30,034 nt of DNA from a virus. The translations under genes were made by a program, and so were the position numbers. Shown piece after piece: positions 6,841-13,668 of the stretch (the first letter of the stretch is position 1; the number at the start of each line of letters is the position of its first letter). The notes under the pieces are model-generated. The model ran no database searches. It had not been told where the DNA came from and worked only from the letters and a program-made list of their open reading frames with translations. Location of the stretch: the IMG/VR virus record IMGVR_UViG_3300046011_000902, positions 1 to 30,034 of that record. One strand, 5' to 3'.

Positions 6841-6998
6841 AGAAGCCCAAGGGTCGGGTAAACCCGCCTTACGACACAGGCAAGGTAAAGATTGGCTGGG
6901 CGTACACGCCTCGCCCACCGCTTTACAACGACCGCGATGCGGATCGTTTGCAGACTGCACTTCTCAACACCACACCCCGTAAAGCTGGAGGCCGCTGA
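6822..6998 (+). CDS. Small unknown protein with GTG start
   Basis: A 58-residue frame starts at GTG 6822, with AAGGAG at 6809-6814 and seven bases of spacing inside the VRR-NUC gene. An ATG at 6837 is possible but has no comparable ribosome site. The product is basic and rich in Pro, Tyr and Arg, with no recognised domain. The stop TGA shares its A with the next ATG, so the gene is tiled between neighbours. Confidence 0.6.
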   Translation: MDQLTMKKPKGRVNPPYDTGKVKIGWAYTPRPPLYNDRDADRLQTALLNTTPRKAGGR

Positions 6999-7177
6999 TG
7001 GAAAACCAAGAAGACAACAAACTGGACCCCGAGTACGAGCGTGGGTTCATCGATGGCATGAAGACGCAAGCCCAACGCCAAGCCAATTCAAACGACGCAT
7101 ACGTTGCCGGGTGGAATGCAGCGATAGAAGTAGCAACGACGCAGGTTGCGATGTTCTTGCGGAGCATGCGCAAATGA
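6998..7177 (+). CDS. Small unknown protein
   Basis: A 59-residue protein with E-Y-E-R-G-F-I-D-G-M then A-Y-V-A-G-W-N-A-A. The "Y.rGf.dG" and "aGWNaA" patterns are common in small phage proteins, which supports a real gene. GGAGG lies six bases before the ATG. It is coupled downstream by an ATGA overlap. Confidence 0.7.
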   Translation: MENQEDNKLDPEYERGFIDGMKTQAQRQANSNDAYVAGWNAAIEVATTQVAMFLRSMRK

Positions 7178-7422
7178 CAATGAAGGATGAAATCGAACTT
7201 GATTTGATGGTGGCCGAGTTGGAGCACGAAAACAAACAACTGAAGGATGAGAATGAGCAACTTAGACAAGCCCTTGCCGGAGCCAGCGCAGCAAATAGCC
7301 GACTCCAAGATGCGCTGGAACGCATCCTTGCCGTATCCCGCATGGCCCTTTGGGGAAGTGGACCCGAAGGAGTTAGCCAAATGGGGGCGCAAGCACGAGA
7401 AAAAACACGCAACGCCGGATGA
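7174..7422 (+). CDS. Small coiled-coil protein
   Basis: The 82-residue product has a clear heptad-like coiled coil at about residues 10-50 (VAELEHENKQLKDENEQLRQ and onward). The ATG overlaps the upstream stop (ATGA) and GGAG lies nine bases before. Its last 170 bases are also covered by another plausible gene in a different frame (7253-7444). The coiled-coil part is mostly before that overlap, which supports this frame at least in its first half. Function is unknown. Confidence 0.6.
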   Translation: MTMKDEIELDLMVAELEHENKQLKDENEQLRQALAGASAANSRLQDALERILAVSRMALWGSGPEGVSQMGAQAREKTRNAG

Positions 7423-7444
7423 TGTGGAGGAGGCGCTATGGTAG
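7253..7444 (+). CDS. Small unknown protein overlapping out of frame
   Basis: A 63-residue frame starts at ATG 7253, with AAGGA at 7243-7247. It overlaps the coiled-coil gene for 170 bases in another frame. The product (D-K-P-L-P-E-P-A, then P-Y-P-A-W-P-F-G, then K-W-G-R-K-H) looks like a genuine small phage protein, and its stop overlaps the DUF3310 start, as expected in this tiled cluster. Function is unknown. Confidence 0.6.
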   Translation: MSNLDKPLPEPAQQIADSKMRWNASLPYPAWPFGEVDPKELAKWGRKHEKKHATPDDVEEALW

Positions 7445-7692
7445 AGAAGACGCTGGCTGAGATCATAGCCAAAGCAGATGACACGCAGGTGGGTGGCTCA
7501 CATTACAAAGACATGGCGGTGCAGCCGTGGACGGTGATGGAGGCCGTGCTCACGCACGAAGAGTTCATCGGATTCCTCAAGGGCAACATCATCAAGTATT
7601 CGATGCGCCAAGGCCGTAAAGGGGACGACGATGGAAACAAAGCACTGCACTACATACAGAAACTGAACGAGATGGAGAACCGCTATGCTTGA
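7438..7692 (+). CDS. DUF3310 family protein
   Basis: This 84-residue protein matches the DUF3310 pattern: G-G-S-H-Y (residues 19-23), then Q-P-W-T-V, then F-L-K-G-N-I-I-K-Y-x-M-R-x-G-R-K and a final helix K-A-L-H-Y-I-Q-K-L. The family is widespread in phages and has no firmly assigned role, despite occasional annotation as a nucleotide kinase. GGAGG at about 7426-7431 sets the start. It overlaps both neighbours by a few bases. Confidence 0.9.
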   Translation: MVEKTLAEIIAKADDTQVGGSHYKDMAVQPWTVMEAVLTHEEFIGFLKGNIIKYSMRQGRKGDDDGNKALHYIQKLNEMENRYA

Positions 7693-8068
7693 TGATCGTA
7701 TCGAGCGGGAATTCCTGCGCTTTGACGCAGACAACCCGTGGGTGTACACGCACTTGCGTGGTATGGCCCTACGACTGAAACGCACCGGGCGTGATTCGTA
7801 TGGGATCGCTGCGCTGTTTGAGGTGCTGCGCTATGAGCACGCAGTGCAGACTATCAGTGACGACGGGCTCAAGTTAAACAACAACTACCGTGCGCTGTAT
7901 GCACGCAAGCTGGCGCAAAACGAACCGGAGCTGCGTGAGTTCTTCAAGTTCCGCGTGCGCCGCCCCCGATACGACCCCGACCAGATCAGCATGGCCGGAG
8001 ACACCCCTGCCCCTGCGGTTGATGCGTGGGACAAACCCATCCGGAAAGAAGCACCATCATGGACCTGA
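7685..8068 (+). CDS. Conserved phage protein, unknown
   Basis: This 127-residue protein is predicted alpha-helical up to about residue 85 (F-D-A-D-N-P-W-V-Y, then S-Y-G-I-A-A-L-F-E-V-L-R-Y, then N-N-N-Y-R-A-L-Y-A-R), with a Pro-rich tail. I remember similar sequences beside phage polymerase genes, with no known function. The start overlaps the DUF3310 end by eight bases and GGAG precedes it. The DNA polymerase starts within its last ten bases. Confidence 0.75.
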   Translation: MLDDRIEREFLRFDADNPWVYTHLRGMALRLKRTGRDSYGIAALFEVLRYEHAVQTISDDGLKLNNNYRALYARKLAQNEPELREFFKFRVRRPRYDPDQISMAGDTPAPAVDAWDKPIRKEAPSWT

Positions 8069-9885
8069 TCACGATTGATTTCGAAACGTACTACGACAGG
8101 GACTATTCACTGTCAAAGATCACAACCGAGGAGTACGTACGCAGCCCGCAGTTTGAAGTGATCGGCGCAGGTGTGAAAGTAAACGACACACCTGCGCAGT
8201 GGGCGAGCGGAGAACCCGAAGACGTTAAGCGGTGGTTGCAGACATCGTTCAACTGGGTCGACTCGTTTGTCCTTGCGCACAACACAATGTTTGACGGTGC
8301 CATCCTCGCATGGCATTTCGGCATTCATCCTCGCGGTTGGCTGGACACCCTGTGCATGGCACGTGCCCTGCATGGGGTAGAGGTGGGGGGTAGCCTTAAG
8401 GCGCTGGTCGAGCGGTACGGGTTAGGCGAGAAGGGGACTGAGGTCATCAACGCCATCGGTAAGCGTCGCATGAACTTCAGCGAGGCCGATTTGAGTCGGT
8501 ACGGGGACTACTGCTTGAACGACGTGAACCTGACGTACAAGTTGTTCCAGAGGATGTCTAAGAAGTTTCCGAAGCAAGAGCTGCGGATCATCGACCTGAC
8601 CCTGCGCATGTTCATTGAGCTTGTTCTTGAATTAAATAAGACGTTGCTGGAGGAACATCTTAACGAGACGGTTGCTCGCAAAGAACGACTACTGCTCGAC
8701 TGTGCAGCGGACCGTGAGGACCTGATGAGTAATAACAAGTTTGCCGAGCTGCTGCGAGGGTATGGGGTGGAGCCGCCGATGAAAGTCAGTCCGGCCACAG
8801 GCGAGCAGACTTACGCGTTTGCCAAGAACGACGAGTCATTCAAGGCGTTGGCCGAGCACCCAGACGAGCGGGTGCAGGCGCTCATTGCGGCTAGGCTGGG
8901 TAACAAGTCAACGCTGGAGGAGACCCGCACGCAACGGTTCATCGAGATCGCATCGCGTGGCAACTTGCCTGTGCCCATCCGCTACTACGCTGCGCATACA
9001 GGTCGGTTCGGTGGGGACGACAAGATCAACATGCAGAATCTGCCGAGCCGTGGGGAGAATGCGAACAAGTTGAAGAAAGCCATCGTCGCACCGCCCGGGC
9101 ACACATTGATCGACGCAGACTCATCGCAGATTGAAGCGCGGGTGCTGGCGTGGCTGGCCGAGCAGGACGATTTGGTGGAAGCGTTCGCCAACAAGGAGGA
9201 CGTGTACAGAAAGATGGCAGCGGCGATCTACGGTGTGGCTGAAGATCAGATTACTAAAGATCAACGGTTCATCGGTAAGACCACAATTCTCGGTGCAGGG
9301 TACGGCATGGGGGCGGTGAAGTTCCAAGCGCAGCTAAAGACGTTTGGCGTGGACATGGAGCTGGACGAAGCCCGACGCATCATCGACATCTATCGGCGCA
9401 CCAACGACAACATCACGCGACTGTGGCGACAAGCCCAGAATGTGCTGGTCAACTTGTCACGGGGTGACCCCGCACCGTTGGGTCGGGCCGGAGTGTTGGA
9501 GGTGGTGCCTGCCGAGACAGCGATACGACTACCCAGTGGGCTGCTGATGCGGTACGATGACTTGAAAATTTCTGAGGGTGAGAAGGGTATCGAGTTTCAC
9601 TATCAGACCCGCAAGGGACGCACGCGCATTTACGGGGGCAAAGTAATTGAGAACGTGTGCCAAGCCATCGCACGCTGCATCATTGCTGAGCAGATGTTAC
9701 GTATCCACAAGCGGTACAAGGTGGTGCTGACTGTACACGACGCCATCGCCGTGTGCGTGCGAGATGTGGACGTGGAAGACGCCCGGGCCTACGTCGAGGA
9801 GTCGATGCGTTGGGTGCCTGACTGGGCCAAGGGATTGCCGGTTAACTGTGAATCAGGAGTTGGGAAATCGTATGGAGACTGCTGA
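8059..9885 (+). CDS. Family A DNA polymerase with 3'-5' exonuclease
   Basis: This 608-residue replicative polymerase has an N-terminal DnaQ-like exonuclease: Exo I D7-F-E9, Exo II N75-T-M-F-D79, Exo III Y151-x3-D155. The C-terminal polymerase domain has motif A D354-S-S-Q-I-E359, motif B R403-x3-K407-x7-Y415-G416 and motif C H560-D561. All catalytic acidic residues are present, so proofreading and synthesis should both work. There is no 5'-3' exonuclease domain and no insertion between the two domains, as in many compact phage enzymes. The ATG at 8059 begins the exonuclease strand directly; an upstream in-frame start at 8026 adds residues outside the domain. It likely works with the primase-helicase at 14668. 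Confidence 0.96.
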   Translation: MDLITIDFETYYDRDYSLSKITTEEYVRSPQFEVIGAGVKVNDTPAQWASGEPEDVKRWLQTSFNWVDSFVLAHNTMFDGAILAWHFGIHPRGWLDTLCMARALHGVEVGGSLKALVERYGLGEKGTEVINAIGKRRMNFSEADLSRYGDYCLNDVNLTYKLFQRMSKKFPKQELRIIDLTLRMFIELVLELNKTLLEEHLNETVARKERLLLDCAADREDLMSNNKFAELLRGYGVEPPMKVSPATGEQTYAFAKNDESFKALAEHPDERVQALIAARLGNKSTLEETRTQRFIEIASRGNLPVPIRYYAAHTGRFGGDDKINMQNLPSRGENANKLKKAIVAPPGHTLIDADSSQIEARVLAWLAEQDDLVEAFANKEDVYRKMAAAIYGVAEDQITKDQRFIGKTTILGAGYGMGAVKFQAQLKTFGVDMELDEARRIIDIYRRTNDNITRLWRQAQNVLVNLSRGDPAPLGRAGVLEVVPAETAIRLPSGLLMRYDDLKISEGEKGIEFHYQTRKGRTRIYGGKVIENVCQAIARCIIAEQMLRIHKRYKVVLTVHDAIAVCVRDVDVEDARAYVEESMRWVPDWAKGLPVNCESGVGKSYGDC

Positions 9886-10063
9886 CGTTTTCATGGACTA
9901 CGCGCACCCGGTGTTGCAGGCCGAGCGGGCATTGAAGGCATTACACAATGCAATGCTCTCGCACGATCATCGCGGTGCAATCGAGGCGGGCTATCAAGCT
10001 ATCGTCGAAGTTCGGATGGCTATCGCAGCCATACGTGAGGATCAGGTGAAAACTTCATGGTAA
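9872..10063 (+). CDS. Small helical protein, unknown
   Basis: This 63-residue protein is Ala-rich and predicted helical (A-E-R-A-L-K-A-L-H-N-A-M, then A-I-E-A-G-Y-Q-A-I-V-E). It starts within the last 14 bases of the polymerase gene, with AGGAG at 9854-9858, and overlaps the nuclease start by seven bases. No family with a known function is recognised. Confidence 0.65.
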   Translation: METADVFMDYAHPVLQAERALKALHNAMLSHDHRGAIEAGYQAIVEVRMAIAAIREDQVKTSW

Positions 10064-10731
10064 CTATACCCGCATGGTCCTTCTCGTCGATTAAGACATT
10101 TGAACAATGTCCGAAGAAGTTTTATCACTTGAAAGTCGCCAAAGATTTTGAGGAAGACCACAACGCTGAGCACTTGCTCTATGGCACACGTTTCCATGAA
10201 GCCGCCGAGTTGTACATACGTGAAGGTGAACCGCTACCGCCGGAGTTTGCTTACGCACAGAATGTCTTGGACAAGTTGAACAAGCTGCCCGGTGTGAAGT
10301 TATGCGAGTACGAGATGGGGCTGACCGCTGATCTTGCACCGTGCGGGTTCAAAGATCCCAATGTGTGGTGGCGCGGTATCGCTGACCTGATCATCATTGA
10401 CGATGAGGGCATGGCGCGGGTGCTTGACTACAAGACAGGTAAGAGCGCCAAGTACGCCGACAAAGGCCAGTTGGAGTTGATGTCGCTGGCCGTATTCAAG
10501 CACTTCCCCGAGGTGTTGTACGTCAAGGCAGGGTTGTTGTTTGTGGTGGCCGGTGCGTTCATCCGCGCCGAATACACCCGCAACAGCGAGGGCGAGATGT
10601 GGGAGAAGTGGTTGACCGATTACGGTCGCATGAAGGCCGCATACGAGACAAACGTATGGAACCCTCGCACGTCAGGATTGTGCAAGAAGCATTGCGTCGT
10701 TTTATCATGCCCGCATAATGGGAGAGCGTGA
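10057..10731 (+). CDS. RecB/Cas4-like PD-(D/E)xK nuclease
   Basis: This 224-residue protein has the PDDEXK_1 pattern: an N-terminal S-F-S-S-I-K-T-F-E-Q-C-P-K-K-F box, then G-T-R-F-H-E, then G-I-A-D110-L and L-D124-Y-K126-T-G, followed by the motif-IV-like Q-L-E-L-M-S-L. One Cys lies in the N-terminal box (Q-C-P) and three near the C-terminus (C-K-K-H-C, then S-C-P), the arrangement that binds an Fe-S cluster in Cas4/AddB-type nucleases. A cluster is therefore plausible but not proven. It probably processes DNA ends during replication or recombination. No CRISPR array is nearby. Confidence 0.9.
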   Translation: MVTIPAWSFSSIKTFEQCPKKFYHLKVAKDFEEDHNAEHLLYGTRFHEAAELYIREGEPLPPEFAYAQNVLDKLNKLPGVKLCEYEMGLTADLAPCGFKDPNVWWRGIADLIIIDDEGMARVLDYKTGKSAKYADKGQLELMSLAVFKHFPEVLYVKAGLLFVVAGAFIRAEYTRNSEGEMWEKWLTDYGRMKAAYETNVWNPRTSGLCKKHCVVLSCPHNGRA

Positions 10732-11018
10732 TGGAAGAAGTTACTCAAGACACCGCAACTCTCGCGTTGATGATGGAGCGTGAGGTAGACAAGCGCGTAG
10801 TGATGTCCCTGATGCGGCTGATCGATCCGACCGAAGACGAGCGAATCCACCAGTTGAACCTGCGTATGGCCGAACAGACCATGGACAGTCGTGACCGTGG
10901 AAAAATTCAACAAATGGTTGCTGGTCTAATCGTAAACATCTTGCTGCGTGATGGTTCCCTGATGCACGAGGTCAGGAGTAAACTCACTCAGATGAAACAA
11001 AAACATATCGTGGAGTAA
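10731..11018 (+). CDS. Small unknown protein
   Basis: A 95-residue helical protein with many Met and charged residues (L-M-M-E-R-E-V-D-K-R-V, R-L-I-D-P-T-E-D, then a hydrophobic V-A-G-L-I-V-N-I-L-L). It shares one base with the upstream stop, and GGGAGAG serves as ribosome site. No domain is recognised. Confidence 0.65.
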   Translation: MEEVTQDTATLALMMEREVDKRVVMSLMRLIDPTEDERIHQLNLRMAEQTMDSRDRGKIQQMVAGLIVNILLRDGSLMHEVRSKLTQMKQKHIVE

Positions 11019-11021
11019 GTT

Positions 11022-11318
11022 ATGCCTTACACCAAATCACCACGCCCGTACAAGGCTGAGTATCAGAAGCAGCTTGCCCGTGGCGAACACGCCGACCGTA
11101 TGGAACGCCAGCGAGCGCGTCGCGCAATGGATGCCAGTTCTCCTGATAAAGACAACGACGGGACGGCAGACAAGCGTGAAGGCAAAGACATCGACCACGT
11201 GAAGATGTTATCTAAAGGCGGGTCAAACAAGACCGGCCTGCGCCTTCAGACCCCTGCGAAAAACCGGGCACGCAATGGTCACAGCGTGCGCGAACCGGGC
11301 GGCAAAAAACCCTCTTGA
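11022..11318 (+). CDS. HNH-like endonuclease-fold protein
   Basis: This 98-residue, very basic protein has D58-H59-V-K-M-L-S-K-G-G-S at residues 58-68 and a later K-N81-R-A-R-N. This follows the HNH pattern D-H-x-x-P-L-S-K-G-G ... N-x-x-K, but the usual central Asn-Leu is replaced by G-L, and there are no zinc-binding cysteines. It may be a small nicking or DNA-binding protein with an altered site. GGAGTAAGTT precedes the ATG. It ends just before a promoter-like site. Confidence 0.65.
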   Translation: MPYTKSPRPYKAEYQKQLARGEHADRMERQRARRAMDASSPDKDNDGTADKREGKDIDHVKMLSKGGSNKTGLRLQTPAKNRARNGHSVREPGGKKPS

Positions 11319-11343
11319 CCTGTGCCGGGTAACCGGCTACATT
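11315..11343 (+). promoter_or_regulatory. Sigma70-like promoter for the SNF2 helicase
   Basis: TTGACC (11315-11320), a 17-base spacer and TACATT (11338-11343) match the consensus at 5/6 and 4/6 positions. It starts at the end of the HNH-like gene and would give a leader of about 60 bases before the helicase ATG. It is weaker than the promoter at 77. Confidence 0.65.
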
Positions 11344-11365
11344 GAAGATTCGATGCAGCGCGAGC

Positions 11366-11411
11366 GAGTGGGGAAGCCACTCCGCTCCGCATACGCATCT
11401 GCGGAGAACTG
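11366..11411 (+). promoter_or_regulatory. Leader hairpins that can hide the helicase ribosome site
   Basis: Stem 1 is GAGTGG (11366-11371) with CCACTC (11377-11382). Stem 2 pairs CTCCGC (11385-11390) with GCGGAG (11401-11406), which is the ribosome site of the ATG at 11412. A second overlapping CTCCGC copy at 11380-11385 shares bases with stem 1, so stems 1 and 2 can either coexist or compete. Translational control is an inference from the base pairing. Confidence 0.5.
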
Positions 11412-12950
11412 ATGAAGATTATAGATAACAAGGCGCTGCTGCTGCGGGTACGCAACCCCCAGCAGATAACGACCGTCATTCCTAAAAGTAAAGAGCTGCC
11501 CGGTAACGAGGTTGTCGTTCACTGGGGCCTCGACGAAGCACAAGTGCTCCGCAATCTGCGTATCAAGAACGTCCCCTCCCCCATCCTCGGGCGCTACGAC
11601 TGGCCCGGCCAATACAGACCCTTCAATCACCAGCGCACCACGGCTGCGTTCCTCACGATGAACCGGCGTGCGTTCTGCTTGAATGAGCAAGGCACCGGCA
11701 AGACAGGCTCCGTCATCTGGGCCGCTGACTACTTGATCCGAGCAGGCCGAATCAAACGCGTGCTGGTGATCTGCCCGCTGTCAATCATGGACTCAGCATG
11801 GCGTGCTGACTTGTTCAAGTTTGCCATGCACCGCTCAGTGGACATCGCCTATGGTGCCAAGGACAAGCGCCGTGCCGTGATCAACGGCCCCGCCGAGTTC
11901 GTCATCATCAACTATGACGGTGTTGAGATCGTCGCCGACGACATCGCACGGGGTGGGTTTGATCTGATTGTGGTTGATGAAGCCAACGCCTACAAGAACG
12001 CTCAGACCAAACGCTGGAAGGTGCTCAACTCGCTCCTCAAAGCGGACACGTGGCTCTGGATGTTGACGGGCACGCCCGCTGCGCAGTCGCCGCTCGATGC
12101 GTATGGGCTGGCAAAGCTGGTCAATCCGCAAGGCGTGCCGAAATACTTCACGTCTTTCCGCGACATGGTGATGACCAAGTTGACGAACTTCCGATGGATA
12201 CCCAAAGAGAACGCAACACAGACGGTATACAACGCGCTGCAACCTGCCATCCGGTATACCAAGGACGAGTGCCTTGACCTGCCTGAGATGACCTACACCC
12301 GGCGCAACGTCGAGCTGACCAAGCAGCAGCAGAAGTATTACGACCTGCTGAAGAAACGCATGGTGATCCAAGCCGGAGGCGAAGAGATCACGTCGGTCAA
12401 CGCTGCCGTCAACATGTCCAAACTCCTTCAGATCAGTTGTGGTGCCGTGTACTCCGATACGGGCGAGACACTGGAGTTTGACATCAGCAAACGGTACGAC
12501 GTACTGACCGAAGTCATCGACGAGTCAAGTCAGAAGGTGTTGATCTTTGTCCCGTTCAAGCACGTTATCAGCATCCTGTCCCAGAAGCTGACCGCAGACG
12601 GGTACGAAAATGAAATCATTAGTGGTGACGTTTCCGCAGGTAAGCGCGCTGACATCTTTACACGCTTTCAAAACGAAGCTAACCCCCGGGTGCTGATCAT
12701 CCAGCCCCAAGCTGCCGCCCATGGCGTCACGCTGACTGCGGCCAACACGGTGGTGTGGTGGGGGCCAACTGCGTCACTGGAAATCTATTCGCAAGCCAAC
12801 GCCCGGGTGCATCGAAGCGGGCAACATCACCCTTCCACGGTGGTTCAACTTGCTGGTTCAGGTATAGAAAGACACGTTTACAACTTATTGGATAAGAAAA
12901 TCGACGTACACGCGAAAATTGTTGATCTTTACAAGGAGCTGCTTGCATAA
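11412..12950 (+). CDS. SNF2-family DEAD-like helicase
   Basis: This 512-residue superfamily 2 ATPase has a Walker A E-Q-G-T-G96-K97-T98, motif II D189-E190-A-N (DEAN instead of DEAH), motif III L-T219-G-T-P222, and motif VI A464-R-V-H-R468-S-G-Q471, the Q/R-x-H-R-x-G-Q signature of SNF2 proteins. Two RecA-like lobes fit within residues about 70-240 and 330-490. There is no extra DNA-binding domain, so it is a compact phage type that may act in recombination, replication restart or displacement of bound protein. It could work with the VRR-NUC or RecB-like nuclease. The start is fixed by GCGGAG five bases upstream. Confidence 0.94.
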   Translation: MKIIDNKALLLRVRNPQQITTVIPKSKELPGNEVVVHWGLDEAQVLRNLRIKNVPSPILGRYDWPGQYRPFNHQRTTAAFLTMNRRAFCLNEQGTGKTGSVIWAADYLIRAGRIKRVLVICPLSIMDSAWRADLFKFAMHRSVDIAYGAKDKRRAVINGPAEFVIINYDGVEIVADDIARGGFDLIVVDEANAYKNAQTKRWKVLNSLLKADTWLWMLTGTPAAQSPLDAYGLAKLVNPQGVPKYFTSFRDMVMTKLTNFRWIPKENATQTVYNALQPAIRYTKDECLDLPEMTYTRRNVELTKQQQKYYDLLKKRMVIQAGGEEITSVNAAVNMSKLLQISCGAVYSDTGETLEFDISKRYDVLTEVIDESSQKVLIFVPFKHVISILSQKLTADGYENEIISGDVSAGKRADIFTRFQNEANPRVLIIQPQAAAHGVTLTAANTVVWWGPTASLEIYSQANARVHRSGQHHPSTVVQLAGSGIERHVYNLLDKKIDVHAKIVDLYKELLA

Positions 12951-12971
12951 ACCACAAAATGCCACTATAAT
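12943..12971 (+). promoter_or_regulatory. Sigma70-like promoter before the coiled-coil/HTH/SSB genes
   Basis: TTGCAT (12943-12948) and a perfect TATAAT (12966-12971) are separated by 17 bases. The -35 matches at only 3/6 positions. It overlaps the helicase stop and precedes the GTG at 13000 by 28 bases. The perfect -10 makes it a likely second internal promoter. Confidence 0.6.
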
Positions 12972-12999
12972 GACTATTCCATTCCCCAAGGAGAACAAC

Positions 13000-13404
13000 G
13001 TGACTGAAGAAGCACCCCCCATCCCAGTTGAAAAGCTGGTCAAGGTTTACCTCAAGATGAACGGCAAGTTGGGCGAACTCCGAGCAGCGTACGAAGCCGA
13101 GGAGAAGGCGCTCAAGGAGCAGATGACGACAATCAAGTCGGCGCTGCTGGCGTACTGCAAAGAGCAGAACGTGGAGTCGGTGCGAACCGGCGAAGGTTTG
13201 TTTTATCGCGGCGTGTCTACGCGCTACTGGACAAATGATTGGGAGGCGATGGGCAAGTTCGTGGTCGAACACAACGTGCCCGAATTGCTGGAGAAGCGTC
13301 TGCATCAAGGCAACATGAAGCAGTTTCTGGAAACAAACCCGGACGCGCTGCCCCCGGGCCTGAACGTGGACAGCGAGTACACCATCACAGTAAGGAGAAA
13401 GTAA
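13000..13404 (+). CDS. Coiled-coil phage protein (Gp157-like arrangement)
   Basis: This 134-residue protein has a helical coiled coil (about residues 12-58: L-R-A-A-Y-E-A-E-E-K-A-L-K-E-Q-M), then a beta-rich part starting V-E-S-V-R-T-G-E-G, and a C-terminus N-P-D-A-L-P-P-G-L-N-V-D-S-E-Y-T-I-T-V-R. The arrangement resembles Gp157/Gam-like phage proteins, which have been linked to host nuclease inhibition or phage resistance, but no motif proves it. The GTG at 13000 is chosen because AAGGAG lies before it; an in-frame ATG at 12970 lies in the promoter. Confidence 0.7.
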   Translation: MTEEAPPIPVEKLVKVYLKMNGKLGELRAAYEAEEKALKEQMTTIKSALLAYCKEQNVESVRTGEGLFYRGVSTRYWTNDWEAMGKFVVEHNVPELLEKRLHQGNMKQFLETNPDALPPGLNVDSEYTITVRRK

Positions 13405-13658
13405 TGAGCACGCTTGAGCGGCTCGTGCCGATTGAAGATGTAGCCAAGCACTTCACGGTGTCTATTTCAACGGTACGTGCGTGGGTCCGACAGGGGCTCA
13501 TTCCTAAAGAGACGTACATACGGATAGGTAACACCTATCGGTTCAGCATCCCCAAAATTCTGGAAGCCGTAACGAAGAACCCCACCGAGGAGCCGACGCC
13601 AAGCCAACTCCCGGTACAACTTGAACTTGATCTTGGCAACCCTGACAAAGACCTTTAA
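13404..13658 (+). CDS. MerR/excisionase-type HTH protein
   Basis: This 84-residue protein has a winged-helix N-terminal part: I-E-D-V-A-K-H-F-T-V-S-I-S-T-V-R-A-W-V-R (residues about 10-29), then Q-G-L-I-P, R-I-G-N-T-Y-R-F. This is the HTH_17/excisionase layout. The tail is Pro/Glu-rich. TAAGGAGAAA lies before the ATG, which shares one base with the upstream stop. It probably regulates transcription or directs DNA architecture. An excisionase role is unsupported because no integrase is present. Confidence 0.85.
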   Translation: MSTLERLVPIEDVAKHFTVSISTVRAWVRQGLIPKETYIRIGNTYRFSIPKILEAVTKNPTEEPTPSQLPVQLELDLGNPDKDL

Positions 13659-13668
13659 GGAGAACTTC

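Noticed and set aside
10057-10731. Possible Cas4 of a CRISPR system
   Set aside because: No repeat array or other cas gene is seen. The protein fits a phage RecB-like nuclease better.
13404-13658. Excisionase of a temperate phage
   Set aside because: The HTH type fits, but there is no integrase, repressor pair or attachment site in the window.
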